A stretch of DNA of 12,632 bases, from NCBI GenBank assembly GCA_947169985.1, contig CAMVRW010000040.1, positions 1 to 12,632 of the forward strand. The letters are read 5' to 3'. The first letter of the stretch is position 1; every line of letters starts with the position of its first letter. The notes under the pieces are model-generated. The model was not told the DNA's origin and ran no database searches. It saw nothing but the letters and a program-made list of their open reading frames with translations. This DNA is from an uncultured Butyrivibrio sp. GTDB taxonomy: Bacteria > Bacillota > Clostridia > Lachnospirales > Lachnospiraceae. Below are positions 8,222-12,632 of the stretch, piece by piece. A program made the translations under genes and the position numbers.

Positions 8222-9745
8222 ATGGAAACTATCATCCGGATAAATGATGCGGTGAATGGATTTGCCTGGGGAACTTTTGGCCTCTCGTTGTTATTGGGAA
8301 CAGGTATAATTTGCTCCCTTATCACCGGCTTTTTTCAGATAACACATATAAGGCACTGGATGAAGAACACCTTTGGGGTTCTGAACGGAAGAGGACGGAT
8401 AATAAATGACGCCGGAGCATTGTCGCAGCGAAGAGCTTTTTGGACATCCCTATGTGCCACCATTGGAACCGGAAATATAGCCGGTGTGTCTACTGCCATA
8501 TGCCTTGGCGGCCCCGGAGCAGTGTTCTGGATGTGGGTTGCTGCCTTCTTTGGAATGATGGTCAAGTATTCCGAGAACCTCCTTGGAATCTATTACAGAC
8601 GAAGGAATTCAGAAGGTGCCTGGGTAGGCGGACCTATGTATTATCTGGAGGATGGCCTTGGATCCATAAAGCATTGCAAGAGGTTTGGAAAGATACTAGG
8701 TATTCTGTTTTGTATTTTTACGGCCCTGGCTTCTTTCGGAATAGGCAATATGGCACAGATAAATAAGATCACCATCAACGTGGGGGCAACTTTTTTAGCT
8801 GACAGGGAAATGGGATATTATAAGGGAATATCCAATGTTAACTGGGCAATAGGAATTGTCCTTATGGTGGCTATGGCAGCCATTATCCTTGGTGGTTTCA
8901 GAAGAGTTGCCCTGGTTTCCGAGACTCTGGTGCCCTATATGTCCCTGATATATGTTGCCGGATGCTTTCTGGTAATACTTATGAATGTCAAAGGGATACC
9001 ACAGGTGTTTGAATCCATATTTAAGTTTGCGATGGGACCTGAGGCGATAAAAGGCGGAGCAGCAGGCACAGCTGTTCAGATTGCCTTTAATACAATAAAA
9101 AATGGATGTAAGCGAGGAGTCTTTTCAAACGAAGCAGGCCTTGGTTCTTCGGTAATGGTACACAGTACCAGCTGCACCAGAGAACCGGTCAGACAGGGGC
9201 TCTGGGGTATAGCAGAGGTCTTTCTGGATACCTTCATCATATGTACCTTTACAGCTGTAGTTATTCTGAATTCAGGAGCTATTGATCTTACTAACGGGCT
9301 GACAAAACCCGGTACCAATGATTCTACACTGGTGGCACAGGCCTTTGGTGCTCATTTTGGAAAGCCTGGAGAATGGTTTGTGGTTGTGGCCATAACTCTG
9401 TTTGCGTTTACCACGGTAATGGGATGGTCCTTCTATGGAGCAAAAACTGTAGAGTATCTTTTGGGAGTAACCGTTGCTAAGATTTACAGACTTATTTTTA
9501 TAGGACTTGTAATATGTGGTGCTGTTATGGAATCCAACCTTGCCTGGGATGTTTCAGATACCTTCAACGGCCTTATGATGATTCCAAATCTCATTGGACT
9601 AGTGGCACAGATTCCACTTATAATAAAATTAACACGAAATTACATAGACAGAAGGATCAAGGGAAAAGAGATAACACCAATCCTTTCCTATGATCCGGAC
9701 ATCCAGAGGGATGCCCTTAGGGCAGTTCAAAAGGGAGCAGATTAA
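8222..9745 (+). CDS. AGCS-family sodium:alanine/glycine symporter
   Basis: The protein has 507 residues and is strongly hydrophobic, with about ten or eleven membrane segments. Family signatures are clear: GTGNIAG at 82-88, GGPGAVFWMWV at 96-106 followed by GMMVKYSE, GGPMYYLE at 136-143, and FSNEAGLGSS from residue 301. The AGCS (DagA/AlsT) family imports small neutral amino acids such as alanine and glycine with sodium or protons. Substrate choice within the family cannot be fixed from the sequence. GGAGGT lies 5 bases before the ATG at 8222. The gene sits 25 bases after the DegV-containing kinase and 35 bases before a response regulator, so it appears to be co-transcribed with the signalling genes, an unusual setting for this transporter. 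No sign of truncation or frameshift is seen. Confidence 0.92.
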   Translation: METIIRINDAVNGFAWGTFGLSLLLGTGIICSLITGFFQITHIRHWMKNTFGVLNGRGRIINDAGALSQRRAFWTSLCATIGTGNIAGVSTAICLGGPGAVFWMWVAAFFGMMVKYSENLLGIYYRRRNSEGAWVGGPMYYLEDGLGSIKHCKRFGKILGILFCIFTALASFGIGNMAQINKITINVGATFLADREMGYYKGISNVNWAIGIVLMVAMAAIILGGFRRVALVSETLVPYMSLIYVAGCFLVILMNVKGIPQVFESIFKFAMGPEAIKGGAAGTAVQIAFNTIKNGCKRGVFSNEAGLGSSVMVHSTSCTREPVRQGLWGIAEVFLDTFIICTFTAVVILNSGAIDLTNGLTKPGTNDSTLVAQAFGAHFGKPGEWFVVVAITLFAFTTVMGWSFYGAKTVEYLLGVTVAKIYRLIFIGLVICGAVMESNLAWDVSDTFNGLMMIPNLIGLVAQIPLIIKLTRNYIDRRIKGKEITPILSYDPDIQRDALRAVQKGAD

Positions 9746-9780
9746 GGACAGAGTAAGTATTATTTTAGCGGAGGTCAATA

Positions 9781-10560
9781 ATGGAAATTACTAACCTGAA
9801 CATTGTAATGCTTATGTTTCAGCCAAGTGTTGTAGCAAAGGGGCTTGAAAAGAAACTGCAGGAGCAGGGGAATACAGTTTCCTCTGTAGTGGGGAATGTG
9901 AATCAGATAGATCAGTATATGGACAGCGCCGATCTGTTCATACTTAATCTGCCCGGAAAGATCACTGATGATACTGAGGAGCTTAAGGCTCTTAAGCAGC
10001 TTTGTAAAAAAATGGACACCAGTGGCAAAAAGATGATCATGGTGGGAGAAAAAGAAGTCTACCAGGATCTTATCGGGATTTTCAAAGCTGCCGGTAACTT
10101 CGAATGGGTATTCAGGCCTGTACAGATGCAGGAACTGGAGATTGCCATTGACAAGGCCTTTACAGGTAAGCCAAAGCCTGAAGGTGCCAGAAAGAGAATT
10201 CTTATTGTAGATGACGATCCTGACTACGCCAAAATGGTCAGGGAGTGGATCTCGGAGAAATATAAAGTTGATATTGTTACAGCAGGAATGAAGGCTATCG
10301 CATTCCTTCTTAAGGTTCCGGAGGATGAAGGTGTGGATCTTATTCTTCTGGATTATGAGATGCCAATTGCCGATGGTCCACAGGTGCTTCAGATGTTGAG
10401 ACAGGAACCTGCAACGGCTCATATTCCAGTGGTATTCCTTACAGGAGTGGGCACCAGGGAAGGTGTTGCCAGAGTAATGGAACTTAAGCCTGATGGATAT
10501 ATCTTGAAGTCAACAACCAGAGATGATCTTTTACAGTTTTTAAGTGGCAAACTGGATTGA
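9781..10560 (+). CDS. Pseudo-receiver plus receiver protein without output domain
   Basis: The protein has 259 residues. The C-terminal half (from about residue 138) is a standard receiver with the acidic triplet D144-D146, phospho-acceptor D191 in LLDYEMP, T221 and K243, though K243 is followed by Ser rather than the usual Pro. The N-terminal 128 residues follow the receiver pattern of alternating strands and helices but lack the acidic pair. They have Asn at the phospho-acceptor position (N56 in FILNLP) and Arg in place of the conserved Lys (R112 before P113), so that half should not be phosphorylated. No DNA-binding, enzymatic or RNA-binding output domain is present. Such proteins act as phosphate shuttles, phosphate sinks or protein-interaction switches in relays. 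GGAGGT lies 5 bases before the start. It is the last gene of the + strand operon, followed by a shared terminator. Confidence 0.85.
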   Translation: MEITNLNIVMLMFQPSVVAKGLEKKLQEQGNTVSSVVGNVNQIDQYMDSADLFILNLPGKITDDTEELKALKQLCKKMDTSGKKMIMVGEKEVYQDLIGIFKAAGNFEWVFRPVQMQELEIAIDKAFTGKPKPEGARKRILIVDDDPDYAKMVREWISEKYKVDIVTAGMKAIAFLLKVPEDEGVDLILLDYEMPIADGPQVLQMLRQEPATAHIPVVFLTGVGTREGVARVMELKPDGYILKSTTRDDLLQFLSGKLD

Positions 10561-10585
10561 TAATCAGGGAAGGGATACAATGAAA

Positions 10586-10613
10586 AATGCCCGGAGCAAA
10601 GACTCCGGGCATT
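10586..10613. terminator. Bidirectional hairpin terminator between convergent genes
   Basis: A perfect 11-base-pair, GC-rich stem (10586-10596 with 10603-10613) encloses a six-base loop. On the minus strand it is followed by a run of T residues (from the A run at 10583-10587), so it is a good terminator for the small membrane-protein transcript. On the + strand the trailing T tract is shorter and interrupted (TTAGCTTTT), so termination there may be weaker. It lies 26 bases after the receiver gene stop and 15 bases beyond the minus-strand stop. Confidence 0.88.
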
Positions 10614-10627
10614 AGCTTTTGCTATTA

Positions 10628-10795
10628 TCAAAGGTGCTGATCTCTCTTTACTTTGTCATACTGCTTATCAAGCCATGGATAGATAGCTGCTGTGAGCTTC
10701 ATGTCCAGGTTGAAGAAGTATACGGTAAAGGTGAGAGCGAAGAGGGCTAAAACAACGATTGCTACAATCTTAAGTATATGTAAAAAAACAGTCAT
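10628..10795 (-). CDS. Small single-pass membrane protein of unknown function
   Basis: The protein has 55 residues. A hydrophobic helix spans about residues 4-27 and is followed by a polar, basic tail ending KQYDKVKRDQHL, so the tail is probably cytoplasmic. I do not recognise a family. The start at 10795 is chosen because AAGGAG (10804-10809) lies 8 bases upstream; the in-frame ATG 12 codons earlier has no such site and would run into the repeats. The gene reads in the same direction as the dehydratase genes, 139 bases downstream of them, and ends at a strong hairpin. No convincing separate promoter is seen, so it is probably co-transcribed with the dehydratase. Its reality is supported by the ribosome site, the coherent membrane-protein composition and the terminator just after the stop. 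Confidence 0.72.
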   Translation of the reverse strand: MTVFLHILKIVAIVVLALFALTFTVYFFNLDMKLTAAIYPWLDKQYDKVKRDQHL

Positions 10796-10803
10796 AGTGT
10801 GTT

Positions 10804-10809
10804 CTCCTT
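10804..10809 (-). promoter_or_regulatory. Ribosome binding site that decides the small membrane protein start
   Basis: On the minus strand AAGGAG is followed by 8 bases and then the ATG at 10795. It favours the 55-residue form over the 67-residue form. Confidence 0.75.
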
Positions 10810-10825
10810 TTATAGTAAATGTAAT

Positions 10826-10858
10826 CTGCACTGGGATGCTGCATTGGGATGCTGCACT
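10826..10858. repeat. 13-base tandem repeat, about 2.5 copies
   Basis: CTGCACTGGGATG (10826-10838) is repeated with one change at 10839-10851, followed by a partial third copy, CTGCACT, at 10852-10858. The last copy runs into the GCACT arm of the neighbouring hairpin. It lies in the leader of the small membrane-protein gene on the minus strand. Confidence 0.85.
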
Positions 10859-10929
10859 AGACTCGACAGTTCCTCGTCAAGTGCACACCCATGGCTCGCA
10901 CTAGGTTCGTGAAGAACCTCACCAAGTGC
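10854..10929 (-). other. Two related hairpins in the dehydratase/small-protein gap (candidate RNA structure or palindromic repeat)
   Basis: Read on the minus strand, two units (10929-10898 and 10884-10854) each start GCACTTG, contain GAGG and CGA, and end CTAGTGC, so they share outer stem arms GCACT/AGTGC. The first unit also has a perfect inner stem, AGGTTC/GAACCT (10903-10908 with 10914-10919), stacked on the outer stem, and an alternative pairing GTGA/TCAC. The second unit has weaker inner pairing (GAC/GTC). The units repeat at a 45-base period and begin 5 bases after the dehydratase stop. No T run follows, so they are not ordinary terminators. They could be a dispersed palindromic element, an mRNA-stability structure or a regulatory leader for the small gene; I cannot tell which. 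Confidence 0.6.
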
Positions 10930-10934
10930 TCTGC

Positions 10935-12500
10935 TCACCAGCTCTTTTCATCAGGAAGTACTTCAAGTGAAGGATCAATAGGCTCTTCCTGCATTACAGT
11001 ACGCATGAAGGAATTGATCTGATCACGAACGCCCTGACGGGAGATGATACGTGGATCAAACAGGTCGTGGGATACCCATACAAGAGGAATACCTTTTTCA
11101 CGGGCCTTCTCTTCAAAAAGACCATGCATTCCATCAAGGGCCTTGCAGCTCATGTGCTCCCAAAGGATTACCATGTCTGCGTTGAACATCTCAACAAACT
11201 CCCAAAGCTCATCAAGAAGAACCTTGTAACCACCGTGAGTTCTGTTTCTCATGATCATGTTCTCTGTAAGCCATGCCATATCGTAAATGGCCTGTTCTCT
11301 GTTTTCAGGAGTGTCCTCTGTAACCAGCATCTTGGTTGATACCATTGAAAGCATATCTGTAAGAGGAACGATACCCCAGCAGTTAAGGAGCCATACCAGG
11401 AAGTCCATGTAGAAGTGGGACTGTACACCCCAGACGATGGCACGATGTCTGTATTCCTTAGCCGCCATCTTTTTCTTAGCGTAAGCCTGACGGGCAAGCT
11501 TTGTGATCTTACGGTCAGCCTTCTCAAAGGCAGGAACTCGTCCGCAGATAGCCATGTAGTTAGTCTCTGTGTAAAGAGCCAGGTTTGAACCAAATACCTG
11601 AGGATAAGGTGTACGGTTCATTTCAAGCCACTCCATACGACACTGGGTAGCATAGTTTACACGCTTAGCACACTCGAAGTATGCCTTCCAGTCCCATTTA
11701 TGACCTGTGTGCTTCTCTACAAAGGCGATGGCATTTCTGATCTCCTGAGCAGCGTATTCCTGAACATCATCTTCTCTGTGACGAAGAGGAGCAGCCAGCT
11801 GGAATACAGGAATTCCGTCCTCGTGCTCAAGACGCTGGGAGATAACACCGTTTCCTAAAAGTGAACCGTCGCAGGTGGTGTTGCACTGGATAGCGCAGGC
11901 ACCAAGCACCGGTGCATCATCGTCAATTGAAACTCCAGCCTCTGCCTCAGGCATAGGGCAAACATCACCTGCAAGACCATACTCCTGAGCTACGTCAATG
12001 TAGTGGCAGGCGGCGTACTGATTAAGAAGAACGGATACATAGGTTGATGGAGTCTCACGGGACAAAACCTTGAGGTTTGGGAAGCCCATCATTACAGCTG
12101 TCATCTCGTTCTCATCTACAAGAACTACTTTGTCGGAAAACTTCTTGTCATTACCAATCCTGCGATCGCCCCTGAAAAGAGAATCAAGGAGCTTGGCAAC
12201 GTCATCAATGACCAGATCCTGTTCCTCGTGACAGATACGAAGGTACTCGCCGCGAAGACCCTGTGTATGTCTGTCAACCATCATGGGAACTGCCAGATAG
12301 TTGGCCATCCAGCGATAGCGGAACATGGCTTTAACATTTCTTGGCTTCATAACGAACTTGCCCAGAGTCATCATGATCCAGAGCCATCTGGAGTAATCGT
12401 ACATTGTATCTCTAAAGCCTCGCCATTCACGACGCTTGCGGACTCTTGAACCTTCTTTATAAAAATCGCCTAATCTGTCGGCGCCAATCTGTTTAGCCAT
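10935..12500 (-). CDS. 2-hydroxyacyl-CoA dehydratase family subunit (HgdB/D-component-like)
   Basis: The protein has 521 residues from the ATG at 12500. The C-terminal two thirds follow the 2-hydroxyacyl-CoA dehydratase subunit pattern. Candidate iron-sulfur ligands are C181 in GDVCP, C210 in TTCDG and C452 in EHMSCKAL, and the end has the VWVSHDLFDPR...R.QINSFM pattern of the family's last strand and helix. Family members are oxygen-sensitive [4Fe-4S] enzymes that dehydrate (R)-2-hydroxyacyl-CoA through a ketyl radical after ATP-driven electron injection; related proteins reduce aromatic acyl-CoA or handle double-cubane clusters. At 521 residues it is longer than the roughly 380-430 of classical subunits, with a basic N-terminal extension rich in Arg and Trp. 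AGGTGG lies 5 bases before the start, and the ATG overlaps the end of a partner gene. No activator gene is in view, so the substrate is unknown. A non-fermentative role is possible. Confidence 0.8.
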   Translation of the reverse strand: MAKQIGADRLGDFYKEGSRVRKRREWRGFRDTMYDYSRWLWIMMTLGKFVMKPRNVKAMFRYRWMANYLAVPMMVDRHTQGLRGEYLRICHEEQDLVIDDVAKLLDSLFRGDRRIGNDKKFSDKVVLVDENEMTAVMMGFPNLKVLSRETPSTYVSVLLNQYAACHYIDVAQEYGLAGDVCPMPEAEAGVSIDDDAPVLGACAIQCNTTCDGSLLGNGVISQRLEHEDGIPVFQLAAPLRHREDDVQEYAAQEIRNAIAFVEKHTGHKWDWKAYFECAKRVNYATQCRMEWLEMNRTPYPQVFGSNLALYTETNYMAICGRVPAFEKADRKITKLARQAYAKKKMAAKEYRHRAIVWGVQSHFYMDFLVWLLNCWGIVPLTDMLSMVSTKMLVTEDTPENREQAIYDMAWLTENMIMRNRTHGGYKVLLDELWEFVEMFNADMVILWEHMSCKALDGMHGLFEEKAREKGIPLVWVSHDLFDPRIISRQGVRDQINSFMRTVMQEEPIDPSLEVLPDEKSW

Positions 12501-12632
12501 TTTCCCCACCTCTCTGGATCTTTTTAATCTCAATACTCTCGACAAAGGCCTGAACTCTTGTCTGCATCTGACCTGATGTTCCAATTGAGTAAGGCCTGTC
12601 AACTGCATGAACAGGATATCCGTACTTGTCTC
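12493..12632 (-). CDS. Partner 2-hydroxyacyl-CoA dehydratase subunit, C-terminal end (partial, 5' end outside window)
   Basis: Forty-five codons and a TAA are read on the minus strand from 12630 to 12493. The peptide includes GYPVHAVDRPYSIGTSGQ and TRVQAFVESIE. This matches the usual C-terminus of 2-hydroxyacyl-CoA dehydratase subunits, where a strand ending in a D-R/D turn is followed by S-G-Q-x-x-T-R-x-Q-A-F-x-E. The stop codon overlaps the start of the next gene (ATGGCTAA, 8-base overlap), as expected for translationally coupled subunits of a heterodimer. Only the end is visible, so its subunit type cannot be set. Family assignment rests on a short stretch plus the neighbour. Confidence 0.75.
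   Translation of the reverse strand, partial: DKYGYPVHAVDRPYSIGTSGQMQTRVQAFVESIEIKKIQRGGENG
12506..12513 (-). promoter_or_regulatory. Ribosome binding site that decides the dehydratase subunit start
   Basis: AGAGGTGG on the minus strand ends 5 bases before the ATG at 12500. The frame is open upstream to an ATG at 12608, but that stretch overlaps the coding end of the partner subunit in another frame, so 12500 is preferred. Confidence 0.75.

Noticed and set aside
9775..10422. A 215-codon open frame on the minus strand
   Set aside because: It lies fully opposite the receiver-domain gene, whose motifs are clear. Its translation has no recognisable domain and a composition typical of an antisense shadow.
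10826..10858. CRISPR array
   Set aside because: The repeats are 13 bases with no spacers and only 2.5 copies.
10898..10929. tRNA-like element, because GGTTCGTGAAGAACC resembles a T arm
   Set aside because: No acceptor, D or anticodon arms can be built around it, and the second unit lacks the T-arm-like core.
12501..12608. Longer N-terminus for the dehydratase subunit starting at 12608
   Set aside because: This stretch encodes the end of the partner subunit in another frame, and the 12500 start has a good ribosome site.

Overview
The window looks like a chromosomal segment from an anaerobic Firmicute of the Lachnospiraceae, most likely Butyrivibrio-like. The evidence is moderate GC, strong AGGAGG-type ribosome binding sites, a clostridial pyruvate phosphate dikinase, a 2-hydroxyacyl-CoA dehydratase pair, and multi-domain hybrid kinases whose domain order is typical of that family. 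The genus is an inference; there is no rRNA or other marker here.

Layout. Positions 1-317 hold the 3' end of pyruvate phosphate dikinase on the + strand, with an unusual Ala/Lys/Glu-rich tail. A strong hairpin terminator follows (341-372). A PHP-family phosphoesterase gene comes next (407-1267). From 1348 to 10560, five + strand genes are tightly packed (gaps of 15, 0, 25 and 35 bases) and look like one signalling operon. They are a REC-GGDEF response regulator with a degenerate second GGDEF-like domain, a membrane hybrid histidine kinase, a very large membrane hybrid kinase containing a complete DegV-like domain between its receiver and its HPt domain, an AGCS-family sodium:amino-acid symporter, and a pseudo-receiver/receiver protein with no output domain. 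A bidirectional hairpin terminator (10586-10613) separates this operon from convergent minus-strand genes. These are a short single-pass membrane protein (10628-10795), a 2-hydroxyacyl-CoA dehydratase-family subunit (10935-12500) and, upstream of it, the overlapping 3' end of a partner subunit (12493-12630, running off the window).

How the genes may work together. The central operon has the parts of a multistep phosphorelay: two membrane-bound kinases with receivers, one HPt domain (on the DegV kinase), a c-di-GMP synthase-type response regulator, and a stand-alone double receiver. The symporter inside the operon suggests that the sensed signal or the output concerns amino-acid uptake, but this is only inferred from position. 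The most unusual item is the kinase-REC-DegV-HPt fusion. DegV proteins are fatty-acid-binding proteins, so a lipid-like ligand might gate the relay, although several residues expected to hold the fatty-acid carboxylate are changed.

A second point of interest is the 139-base gap between the dehydratase and the small membrane protein. On the minus strand it contains two related hairpins with the same GCACTTG...CTAGTGC frame, followed by 2.5 copies of a 13-base tandem repeat. No stretch longer than 300 bases lacks a gene.
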